DNA of 6,601 nt from Kiritimatiellia bacterium (GTDB lineage: Bacteria > Verrucomicrobiota > Kiritimatiellia > RFP12 > DVOR01), in NCBI GenBank assembly GCA_017548245.1, contig JAFYMU010000133.1:1-6601 (forward strand), given 5' to 3'. The notes beneath the pieces are model-generated. The model saw only the letters and a list, made by a program, of their open reading frames with translations, made no database searches and was not told the origin of the DNA. Positions within the stretch are counted from its first letter, which is position 1. Every line of letters starts with the position of its first letter. Positions 1-6,601 of the stretch are shown here, piece by piece. The position numbers and the translations under genes were made by a program.

Positions 1-1
1 G

Positions 2-790
2 CAAATCGCGACAGGCTTTGATCTCTTCTTGGGCGGTGGCGCAAGCCATTTGACGCCCGAGCTCAAGCAGTTTATGGCCACGCAGGGTTACACCTTGACC
101 ACCACAGCCGCCGAACTCCATCAGGCGCAGGGTAAGATCTTTGGTCTCTTCGCCTCGGGTATACTGACCGCCAAGGTGGCATTGCGCAAGGGCGAACCCA
201 CAACCGAACCCACCTTGTTGGAGATGACCGACAAGGCTTTAACCACCTTAAGTCAAAACCCCAACGGTTTCTTCTTGATGGTGGAAGGCGCGCAGGTCGA
301 CAAGGGCAATCACGAACACGATTTGCCGTGGGCCACCTATGAACTTTTGGAATTCGATGATGCCGTCAAGATGGCCTTGACTTGGGCAGAAGCCCATCCC
401 GACACCTTGGTGCTCATTGCCCCTGACCATGAAACGGGCGGTTTGACCATCCTGAACGAACCCAGTGAAGGAGCCCGCGGCAAGGCCCTCCGTGCCGTTA
501 CCGCCAAGGCCACGGGTAAGCCGGGCGACTACTTCGTCAACTATGCCACCACATGGCACACTGGCGTGGATGTCTTCTTGGCGGGCAACCGTCCGGACTG
601 CCGTCCAGCACGCAACTGCGATATCATCCACGCCATTGCGGGGCTCACCGCAGAGACCTTGCCCGAACTCCACGGCAAAACGGTTCAGCAAGATGGCATC
701 TACTGGCTTGAAACCGCGGATGGAAAACGCCTCCGTGCCCAACGCGATGCGATTTTCGTGAAGACCACAGGCAAGTGGTATAATCGTTAA
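2..790 (+). CDS. Alkaline phosphatase, C-terminal part (5' end outside window)
   Basis: This is a metal-dependent phosphomonoesterase of the PhoA-type alkaline phosphatase family, expected in the periplasm or exported. The frame is open from base 2, and the first residues (QIATGFDLFLGGG) already match the family interior, so the true start lies to the left. The motif VEGAQVDKGNHEHD (281-322) keeps the spacing of E. coli PhoA: Glu at 284-286 (E322-like), Asp at 299-301 (D327), Lys at 302-304 (K328) and His at 311-313 (H331). PDHETGG supplies the Asp-His pair (425-430; D369/H370), and WHTGVD supplies the last zinc-ligand His (557-559; H412). The nucleophilic Ser and the first metal Asp are upstream and cannot be checked. 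About 45 residues follow the point (around GLTAE) where the family core usually ends, and a CX5C pair lies just before it. The family call is secure; substrate and exact subfamily are not. Confidence 0.93.
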   Translation, partial: QIATGFDLFLGGGASHLTPELKQFMATQGYTLTTTAAELHQAQGKIFGLFASGILTAKVALRKGEPTTEPTLLEMTDKALTTLSQNPNGFFLMVEGAQVDKGNHEHDLPWATYELLEFDDAVKMALTWAEAHPDTLVLIAPDHETGGLTILNEPSEGARGKALRAVTAKATGKPGDYFVNYATTWHTGVDVFLAGNRPDCRPARNCDIIHAIAGLTAETLPELHGKTVQQDGIYWLETADGKRLRAQRDAIFVKTTGKWYNR

Positions 791-814
791 AAAAGGAACC
801 CTCCGCAACGCAAC

Positions 815-860
815 AAACACCCTTCTGGCTCCCAAAGAGGAAAACCCAGAAGGGTGTTTT
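815..860 (+). terminator. Intrinsic terminator after the alkaline phosphatase gene
   Basis: A perfect 14-bp inverted repeat (AAACACCCTTCTGG at 815-828 with its reverse complement at 846-859) encloses a 17-base loop. The right arm runs into TTTT at 857-860. It begins 25 bases after the TAA stop. The GC-rich stem core with a trailing U run is typical of Rho-independent termination. The U run is short and partly paired with the A run of the left arm. It separates the phosphatase transcript from the A2M-pbpC pair. Confidence 0.85.
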
Positions 861-901
861 GCTACACCTGACGGGCTTTCAAAAATATTTTTAAATTTTA
901 C

Positions 902-931
902 TTGAAAAATAAACGAGGGCTTTGTTACAGT
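902..931 (+). promoter_or_regulatory. Candidate sigma-70-type promoter for A2M-pbpC
   Basis: TTGAAA (902-907) is a 5/6 match to the -35 consensus. TACAGT (926-931) is a 4/6 match to the -10 consensus, at an 18-base spacing. An A/T run lies immediately upstream (about 880-901) and could act as an UP-like element. It is the best placed candidate between the terminator and the A2M start, and implies a 5' leader of roughly 115 bases. If the host uses a different housekeeping consensus, as Bacteroidota do, this assignment would be wrong. Confidence 0.3.
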
Positions 932-1019
932 TCCCTCATTCCTTGTGTGTTTGTTGTGTCTTCCATCCCACGTGAAGATCTTTGCTGAAAAGCGCGACTA
1001 GCAAGGGGTGTCTTTTCCT

Positions 1020-1040
1020 ACTTAACTCAACAACTTAACT
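1020..1040 (+). repeat. 8-bp direct repeat ACTTAACT in the A2M leader
   Basis: ACTTAACT occurs at 1020-1027 and again at 1033-1040, with a 13-base period, ending 13 bases before the ATG. It could be a regulator site or an mRNA feature near the ribosome-binding region, or chance in a low-complexity A/C/T-rich stretch. No function is shown by the sequence. Confidence 0.3.
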
Positions 1041-1053
1041 TCTGGTAACTGCG

Positions 1054-4000
1054 ATGTTAGACAAAACACATCTCATTTCCGGTGGCGTCACCTTCGTGTC
1101 GCTCGTCGCCACCTGCGTGCTCCTGTTCACCACACGGAGCAAATCCCCTGAAACCACACCTCCTGCGGAGGTTCCACCCCTGCCAACGCTGACGTTGCCA
1201 GCCTCGGCACAGCCCGCTGCCGAACCCGTCAACGCGCCGACGCCCACGCATGTGACGCCCACGCCTGTGACGCCCGCTTATCCATTGTTTGCAACAAACG
1301 TGGAGGCCACCTACAATACCATTTACCTCACCTTTTCAACGCACCAATCCATCCACTTGACGCCTGGTGAGAATCTCCTTATCACCCCCAAGATTAAAAA
1401 CTTAAAAATCACCCATTCCTGGTGGGATGACCGGATGGAACTCAAGGGTGACATCCTTCCGGAGACAGACTATACCATTATCATCAAAAAAGGGACACGC
1501 TCTGCTAACAAGGATCACGTATTACTCGCGGATAAGGTCTTGAAGGTGAAGACGTCCGCCCCAACGCCTTCAGTTGAATTCAACACCTACCGCGGCCAAA
1601 TGGCGCTCACCCCAGAGACGGTCTTGCCTTGCGAATATTTGGCTTGCGAAGAGATTACCCTCGACGTGTGGAAGGCCTTCCCCAACAATCTCATCCACTA
1701 CGGTCAATCCACGTGGCACGATTACCTTCTTGAAAAGTGTAATTCCTATACCTACAAAGTCCCGCTCAACAAGAAACAAACGCAACACGCCTTGTTGCCC
1801 ATCCATTCCATTGTGAAGGGCGAACCCGGCGTCTACCGTTTTGTCCTCTCCACCCCCAAGAGTAGTCGAACGGATGAGTGTTACATCATCCTCTCGAATA
1901 TCGGTGCAACCTACACCTATGACAAGAATAACGCCGCCATTGTTGCCGTTCAAAGCCTCGTGGATGGTCGCCCCATTCAAGGCGCAACCGTTGAACTCTA
2001 CGACTACAAAAATCAAGTCATCGCCTCGGGCATCTCCGACGAATCGGGCCTTGCCATGACCGAACCCACCGAACTCGCCCTCAAGCGCAGCGAACCCTCC
2101 ATGCCGAAACGCATGATTATCACCGCCGGCAACGACCTAACCTTGATTGATTGCAACGAGCGTTCAACCCAACACACCGCCTATCTCCCCGAGGGTGAAC
2201 GGCGCCCTAGCTTCCCCACCGCGTTGTGGCCGAACCGTGACGGCATCCATCCAGGCGAAAGCGTTCAGATTTATGGCTTGATCCGCGATGCCAACCTGGT
2301 TGCCGCCAATGCCATGCCCCTCACCCTCAAACTCCAAACGCCGGATCGTCAGACACTTCACACCGAACAGGTCGAGTCCAACGCAGATGGCTACTTTACC
2401 GCCTCCTTTACGATTCCCAAGGGCGTAAAGTCGGGTTATTACAGCGTGCTCGCCAAGATGAAACAGGAGACGCTTGCCGAAACCGATCTCTATGTCTCCG
2501 ACTTCACCCCCAACCATGTGCGTTTGAATCTCGCCTTCCAAGATGACCAATACAACGCCCTCGCGTTAACCGCCTCCACCTACTTCGGCTCCCCCGTCAC
2601 CAAGGGTCAGGGTTCGTATTCCATCAAAGCCGAATACGCCGCCCTCCCCCGTGAATGGAAGGAATGGTCCATTGGCACAAAGGAACAGCAGCAAACACTC
2701 ATCGGAAAGAGTTTTACCAAGGATAGCGAAGAGGCTACGCAGACATTAAAGGGCGTCACACTTGAACAATTAACGACCTTCAACGCGCCGCTCAAACTCT
2801 CCGCAACGGTTTCGTTTAGCGAACCCAATAGTCGCGCGGTTACCACCTCTACAACACTGAATGTCACGCCGCACAAGGCCTACTTGGCAATGCAGTTTGA
2901 CTTCGAGACGCGCGCCGTCCGTTTCCGTCAATTCTTCCCCGAAGGGTGCGAACCAACCGAGGGAACGATTAACTCCTTTACCTTGAACCGTCGCATCTGC
3001 AAGTATGTACTTCGCCAAGACAAAGACGGTTGGGACCGGGAATGGGTCACCTACGAAGAGACCATTCCTTTGACTGGCGATCAGGCGCTTCTTGACACCA
3101 GCGACATCATCCTCACTACGGAAACAGTCGAGCGCGTCATCCAAACGTTTGAGCCTGGCTACTACACCTTAACCGCAAAACTCAACAACGCCGTCACAAC
3201 CTCCCTCTCATTCTGGCACGACGCCACATGGGTTGGTAAAACGTTGGAGAATCCCTCCAACCTCGTCTTCCAAACAGATAAGAGCCGCTATCTGCCGGGT
3301 GAAACCGCACAGCTCACCTTTGAGGCACCTGTGGATGGCCGCGTCATCGTGGTCTGTGGCGATACGGAACTTCAACACGCCTTTACAACCGATGTTACCA
3401 CAGGTTCCGTCACCTTGCCTGTACCGATCTCTACCGCCACCTTACACGGCAGTTGGACCATCGGTGTCACCTTAATTGCCAACGATCTCAACCAAGAATC
3501 GCGCTACTTTGGCGTTGCGGAACTCCCCCTTGACCACGATAGCAAACGTCTCACCCTTGACCTTGATCTACCTCAAGTCGCCACGCCACAGGAGTCCATC
3601 ACCCTCACCCTCAATGTGACCGACCACACGGGTGCGCCCTGTCGTGGAACGGTTGCGCTCTTTGCTGTGGATGAAGCGGTGCTCAATGTCACAGGCTTTG
3701 AAACGCCCGATCCCTTCCCCGTCTTCTTCAACCGTAAGGGCTCAACCTTCACCTTTGGCGACATCTACGGTTCGCTCTTGCCACAACTCCGCCTCATGGC
3801 CGATGGACGCATTGGCGGCGACCAACTCAAACGCATCCGCCGTTCCCTCGATGAGTCGATTGATGTGAGCGAAACCACAACCGTCATCACCTTGCCACTT
3901 CAAGAAGTTGATGAAACGGGCAAACTGACCGTCCCCCTCCAACTCCCCGACTTCAAGGGAACACTCCGTTTTATGGCCGTGGGTGCCAATGAGCGTTGCA

Positions 4001-5589
4001 TCGGGGCTACGGATTGCGAAATCGTTGTGCGTCCACCCGCAACGCTCACCTCTGCGGGTGTGCGTTACGGTTGCGCAAGTGACCAAGCGGAATTCACCTT
4101 CCGTGTCATCAACCACGACCTGCCCGCGGGCCCCTACACCTTAACCGTGGGCGACCAAACGATTACGGGCGAGATTGCAACGGGTGGCACGCGCTATCAC
4201 ACGTTAACGTTGCCCTCAAAGACCTATGACGCAACCTTGCAGATTGGCGACTTTACCACCACAACGACCCACAACGTCACCCTTTTGGAAGAAGTTCCAA
4301 TCCGTATTGTTACCCTTATCAACGTTCTTACCGATGGCGAAACCTTGCCTGAACAGGCAGAACCCCTCGGTGATCTTGAGAGTGTCCGCCAAATGGCCCT
4401 CGCGTGGTTAGCGGATTATCCCTATTGCTGTACCGAACAACTCTCTTCGCGGTTGCTCCCCTACACCACATCAACCATTCCGGAAGAACAAGCTTGCGTA
4501 CGCGACCTCTTTACCCTTCTCGCCTCACGTCTCACCTCCTTTGGCGCCTTTTCGCTTTGGAGCGATGCCGCTTACATCAGCCCAGAGGCCTCACTCCTTG
4601 CGACGCAGGTATTGATTGAAAGTACCAACGCCGGCATCCTTGACAAACGTGATATCCAACCCATCCTCACCTATCTCTATACCTACGCCAACAGTCAAAA
4701 GGCGAACGAACGTGACCTCGCAGCGCACGCCACCTTCCTGTTAGGCGAAGTGGGTTTAGGTGAAATCGCTTGCCATGCCGCACGCAACCTCCTCATCACC
4801 CGTAAAACCGATACCGCCGCCTTTGTTGCCGCCGCGACATTGGTCTTCAATGGTGCCGCGGATGAAGGTGCGCCCATCATGAAGGCCTACTTAGCCGCCA
4901 ATCCGATTCCGCCGAAATTCCATAACGTCTACATGGATGAAGCGGCTCGCCAAGGAATGGTTCTTGAGTTGGCCATCCGTGCTGGCGTCTGTAGCGACGA
5001 TGAGATTAATACGCGTTTAAATTATCTCCTTCGCACCCCATGGGAAATTCCTCAGGCCAACACATGGGTCGCACGAGCACTCAAGAGTTGCAGCCAATTA
5101 CCCCATTGTGGCCAACTCTACCGTCAGTATGTTCCCACCAAGATTATCCGCGACAACGCCCCCATTAAAGTAAGGAAAACGCTTGTTGACCGCAATGGCA
5201 CCCCCGTCACGACCTTAAACCACGGTGACCTCGCCTTTGTGGATATTGAGATTCATCTACCACACGCAAGCCATGATTTAATTCTCCGTGATCGCCTCCC
5301 TGGCGGGTTGGAATACGAGGACGCGAATCTCGCCACCCGCGAGAGCGCCAAACTCCCCGAATCGCTCACGAAAAACCGCGTCTTCTTACATCGCTTGTCC
5401 CAAGAGAACCTTGGCGCGGAACTTCGCTTCTTCGGATACGCTTACGATGACCCTGTCGTTCACCACGTCTATCCCGTTCGTGCCACGGCAAAAGGAACCT
5501 TTGCCATTCCTGCGGCCATTGTGGAAGATATGTATGACGCGACCTACACGGGCGGTCACGACCCTATCGAAACCTTGACCATCCAATGA
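1054..5589 (+). CDS. yfhM: Bacterial alpha-2-macroglobulin, thioester-containing, YfhM type
   Basis: This is a broad-spectrum protease trap of the envelope: bait cleavage should expose a thioester that binds the attacking protease covalently. Residues 7-27 form a hydrophobic anchor, and 29-77 a Pro/Thr/Ala linker. A macroglobulin-like domain lies near 290-370 (DGRPIQGATVELYD). MG2 follows near 390-480 (HPGES at 399-403), then the bait-region domain from about 738 (YLPGETAQL at 746-754; FAVDEAVLN at 870-878). The A2M domain (DFKGTLRFMAVG) spans about 940-1030. The thioester domain covers about 1110-1370 with YPYCCTEQ, where C1126 and Q1129 form the bond. The C-terminal domain ends in PAAIVEDMYD. 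The intact CxEQ, the FKGTLR signature and the pbpC neighbour favour YfhM over YfaS, which lacks the thioester. The length, 1511 residues, is near E. coli YfhM (about 1650). ATG 1054 is the only credible start, because TAA lies in frame 15 bases upstream; it has no clear ribosome-binding site. Residues 480-730 are divergent. Confidence 0.95.
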   Translation: MLDKTHLISGGVTFVSLVATCVLLFTTRSKSPETTPPAEVPPLPTLTLPASAQPAAEPVNAPTPTHVTPTPVTPAYPLFATNVEATYNTIYLTFSTHQSIHLTPGENLLITPKIKNLKITHSWWDDRMELKGDILPETDYTIIIKKGTRSANKDHVLLADKVLKVKTSAPTPSVEFNTYRGQMALTPETVLPCEYLACEEITLDVWKAFPNNLIHYGQSTWHDYLLEKCNSYTYKVPLNKKQTQHALLPIHSIVKGEPGVYRFVLSTPKSSRTDECYIILSNIGATYTYDKNNAAIVAVQSLVDGRPIQGATVELYDYKNQVIASGISDESGLAMTEPTELALKRSEPSMPKRMIITAGNDLTLIDCNERSTQHTAYLPEGERRPSFPTALWPNRDGIHPGESVQIYGLIRDANLVAANAMPLTLKLQTPDRQTLHTEQVESNADGYFTASFTIPKGVKSGYYSVLAKMKQETLAETDLYVSDFTPNHVRLNLAFQDDQYNALALTASTYFGSPVTKGQGSYSIKAEYAALPREWKEWSIGTKEQQQTLIGKSFTKDSEEATQTLKGVTLEQLTTFNAPLKLSATVSFSEPNSRAVTTSTTLNVTPHKAYLAMQFDFETRAVRFRQFFPEGCEPTEGTINSFTLNRRICKYVLRQDKDGWDREWVTYEETIPLTGDQALLDTSDIILTTETVERVIQTFEPGYYTLTAKLNNAVTTSLSFWHDATWVGKTLENPSNLVFQTDKSRYLPGETAQLTFEAPVDGRVIVVCGDTELQHAFTTDVTTGSVTLPVPISTATLHGSWTIGVTLIANDLNQESRYFGVAELPLDHDSKRLTLDLDLPQVATPQESITLTLNVTDHTGAPCRGTVALFAVDEAVLNVTGFETPDPFPVFFNRKGSTFTFGDIYGSLLPQLRLMADGRIGGDQLKRIRRSLDESIDVSETTTVITLPLQEVDETGKLTVPLQLPDFKGTLRFMAVGANERCIGATDCEIVVRPPATLTSAGVRYGCASDQAEFTFRVINHDLPAGPYTLTVGDQTITGEIATGGTRYHTLTLPSKTYDATLQIGDFTTTTTHNVTLLEEVPIRIVTLINVLTDGETLPEQAEPLGDLESVRQMALAWLADYPYCCTEQLSSRLLPYTTSTIPEEQACVRDLFTLLASRLTSFGAFSLWSDAAYISPEASLLATQVLIESTNAGILDKRDIQPILTYLYTYANSQKANERDLAAHATFLLGEVGLGEIACHAARNLLITRKTDTAAFVAAATLVFNGAADEGAPIMKAYLAANPIPPKFHNVYMDEAARQGMVLELAIRAGVCSDDEINTRLNYLLRTPWEIPQANTWVARALKSCSQLPHCGQLYRQYVPTKIIRDNAPIKVRKTLVDRNGTPVTTLNHGDLAFVDIEIHLPHASHDLILRDRLPGGLEYEDANLATRESAKLPESLTKNRVFLHRLSQENLGAELRFFGYAYDDPVVHHVYPVRATAKGTFAIPAAIVEDMYDATYTGGHDPIETLTIQ
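1239..1276 (+). repeat. 15-bp tandem repeat, about 2.5 copies, in the A2M linker
   Basis: GACGCCCACGCATGT (1239-1253) is followed by GACGCCCACGCCTGT (1254-1268), one base different, and then a partial copy GACGCCCG. Being a multiple of three, the repeat stays in frame and encodes TPTHV-TPTPV-TP in the Pro/Thr-rich spacer between the membrane anchor and the first folded domain. Such repeats can change length by slippage without breaking the reading frame. Confidence 0.75.
4417..4440 (+). other. Thioester motif of the A2M (YPYCCTEQ)
   Basis: The codons read Tyr-Pro-Tyr-Cys-Cys-Thr-Glu-Gln. In A2M and complement proteins the Cys and Gln of C-x-E-Q form the internal thioester; here these are C1126 (4429-4431) and Q1129 (4438-4440). 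The residue before the reactive Cys is normally Gly (GCxEQ) but is Cys (C1125) here. The following LSSRLLP matches the usual (T)SSRLLP context, so the alignment is unambiguous. Confidence 0.93.
5586..5589 (+). other. ATGA stop/start overlap joining A2M and pbpC
   Basis: The A2M stop TGA (5587-5589) shares two bases with the pbpC ATG (5586-5588). No clear Shine-Dalgarno sequence precedes this ATG, so pbpC translation probably depends on re-initiation by ribosomes finishing the A2M. This indicates one operon with linked expression. Confidence 0.85.
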
Positions 5590-6601
5590 GGCTTTCGCAA
5601 TTCCGTTTTCAACACCGCTGGCTGTGGCGAACCGTCATGGTCAGCGGTGCGTTGTTGACGCTTGCGCTCATCGCTTGGTTCATCGCCCCGTGGTGTGTTG
5701 CAGACCCCTTGCCGCAATTACTCGAACGTGCGCCCGCCACCCTCTATGTTGATGCGGAGGGAAAACCGCTCTACGCCCACTCGGGATACGATGCGCAATG
5801 GCGTTTTGATGTTACGCTGGAGGCCATCTCCGCCGATGCCATTCGCGCGACCTTAATTGCGGAAGACGCTGACTTCTACGACCACGCGGGGGTCGACTAT
5901 GGAGCGCTTGCACGCGCCTTTTGGCAAAATCTCACCTCCTTTCGCATTGTCTCAGGAGCCTCCACCATCAGCATGCAAGTCGCCACGCTCGCCACCGGAC
6001 GGAAACGTTCGCTCTGGAGTAAATTTCTCCAAGCGGCCCGTGCGCGTAAGATGGAACGCCTCCACAGCAAAACCGAAATCCTCACCGCCTACCTCAACCA
6101 CGCCCCCTACGGCGGCAAAATTACAGGCCTTGAAGCTGCCGCCCGTTACTACTTTAACACCTCCGCAAGCGAACTCACCTTTGCCGAGACCACCCTCCTC
6201 TGCGGCCTTCCCCAACGCCCCAATGCCTTTCGCCTCGATCGCCACTTTGATGCCGCTCGCGAACGCCAACAGCGCCTCCTCAAGATGATGGTTCGCCGCA
6301 AGGTCTTGACCGAAGCCGAAGCCCAAGCGCTCTTCAACACCGCAGGCGTTCGTTGCCGAGACTATTCGCAACCCGCGTGGTTCCAACGTATTGCCAAGCC
6401 CGATGAAAACCTCCATGCCCTCAAAGCAGGCTACGCCATCCATACCGCTTGGCAAACCCACGCGCTCACCCGTTTACGCCAACAACAAGCACGCCTGCCC
6501 TATGTGAACGATGGTGCGTGCATTATCCTGGACCGCCACGCACCCGAAACGCCCATTGTCTACATCGGCACCCTTGACTTTAACCATCCTGACGGAGGCC
6601 A
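5586..6601 (+). CDS. pbpC: Penicillin-binding protein 1C, N-terminal part (3' end outside window)
   Basis: This is a bifunctional class A penicillin-binding protein of the inner membrane; only its peptidoglycan glycosyltransferase (GT51) half is in view. Residues 1-15 are Arg-rich and cytoplasmic, and about 16-38 form one membrane helix, putting the enzyme in the periplasm. GT51 motif 1 reads AEDADFYDHAGVD, with catalytic E93. Motif 2 reads GASTISMQVA (124-133); its MQ, where PBP1A/1B have QQ, is typical of PBP1C. Motif 3 reads RKMERLHSKTEILTAYLN (154-171), with E157, followed by APYGG and GLPQRPNAF. The frame is open to the window edge at residue 338, so the transpeptidase domain and the PBP1C-specific C-terminal domain should lie to the right and cannot be checked. 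The start is set by the ATGA overlap and by the fit of the short basic N-terminus to the membrane segment. E. coli PBP1C is about 770 residues. Confidence 0.94.
   Translation, partial: MRLSQFRFQHRWLWRTVMVSGALLTLALIAWFIAPWCVADPLPQLLERAPATLYVDAEGKPLYAHSGYDAQWRFDVTLEAISADAIRATLIAEDADFYDHAGVDYGALARAFWQNLTSFRIVSGASTISMQVATLATGRKRSLWSKFLQAARARKMERLHSKTEILTAYLNHAPYGGKITGLEAAARYYFNTSASELTFAETTLLCGLPQRPNAFRLDRHFDAARERQQRLLKMMVRRKVLTEAEAQALFNTAGVRCRDYSQPAWFQRIAKPDENLHALKAGYAIHTAWQTHALTRLRQQQARLPYVNDGACIILDRHAPETPIVYIGTLDFNHPDGG

Larger units (their letters stand above)
861..1053 (+). other. Noncoding leader between the terminator and the A2M gene
   Basis: No convincing ORF, tRNA or known RNA element is seen here. 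The left part (about 878-914) is strongly AT-rich compared with the coding DNA on either side, as expected for a promoter upstream region. The last 30 bases before the A2M ATG contain an in-frame TAA (1036-1038), so the A2M reading frame cannot extend upstream past it. No Shine-Dalgarno-like purine run sits 5-12 bases before the ATG. The nearest (AAGGGG, about 1003-1008) is some 45 bases too far upstream. Confidence 0.6.

Noticed and set aside
248..835. 195-residue open frame on the minus strand
   Set aside because: It lies antisense to the well-supported alkaline phosphatase motifs and overlaps the terminator; no recognisable protein family. It is a shadow frame.
915..937. GAGGG...CCCTC inverted repeat overlapping the candidate -10 box
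   Set aside because: Only 5 bp with a 13-base spacer; too weak to claim an operator or RNA hairpin.
970..975. CACGTG palindrome in the leader
   Set aside because: A single 6-bp palindrome is expected by chance and has no supporting context.
1105..1116. VATC as a lipoprotein lipobox in the A2M N-terminus
   Set aside because: Thr at -1 is atypical, and the hydrophobic stretch continues after the Cys, so a membrane anchor fits better; kept only as an alternative.
3742..4116. 124-residue open frame antisense to the A2M gene
   Set aside because: It overlaps conserved A2M-domain coding sequence and shows no family features.
5662..6288. Two open frames on the + strand inside pbpC
   Set aside because: They are out of frame with the GT51 motifs and are rich in Pro/Ser/Arg, typical of a shifted frame of the real gene.

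Overview
The window is an ordinary-looking stretch of a bacterial chromosome carrying three genes, all on the + strand. In order they are the C-terminal part of an alkaline phosphatase (its start lies left of the window), a complete 1511-residue bacterial alpha-2-macroglobulin (A2M), and the first 338 residues of a penicillin-binding protein 1C (PBP1C), which runs off the right edge. A membrane-anchored A2M beside PBP1C points to a Gram-negative, double-membraned bacterium. Neither start codon visible here has a clear Shine-Dalgarno sequence, and the coding DNA is moderately GC-rich. These traits would fit, for example, a Verrucomicrobiota/Kiritimatiellota-like or Bacteroidota-like lineage, but the sequence alone does not fix the phylum.

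Layout: bases 2-790 encode the metal- and phosphate-binding half of the alkaline phosphatase, closed by a strong intrinsic terminator (815-860). Bases 861-1053 are a noncoding, locally AT-rich leader with a weak candidate sigma-70 promoter and a short direct repeat just before the A2M start. Bases 1054-5589 encode the A2M. It has an N-terminal hydrophobic anchor, a Pro/Thr-rich linker, a series of macroglobulin domains, a bait-region domain, an A2M domain, a thioester domain with an intact C-x-E-Q motif, and a C-terminal macroglobulin domain. The pbpC start overlaps the A2M stop as ATGA, and its glycosyltransferase domain is visible through its third conserved motif.

How they work together: the A2M/PBP1C pair is a known conserved module (E. 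coli yfhM-pbpC). The published hypothesis is that the A2M traps invading proteases in the periplasm while PBP1C repairs the peptidoglycan. The ATGA overlap implies co-transcription and probably translational coupling here. The alkaline phosphatase appears to be a separate transcription unit, because a terminator lies between it and the pair.

I found no mobile elements, CRISPR arrays, tRNA or rRNA. I do not see a clearly undescribed system. The most distinctive points are a Cys-Cys variant of the thioester motif, an A2M that looks membrane-anchored rather than lipidated, and a C-terminal tail on the phosphatase.
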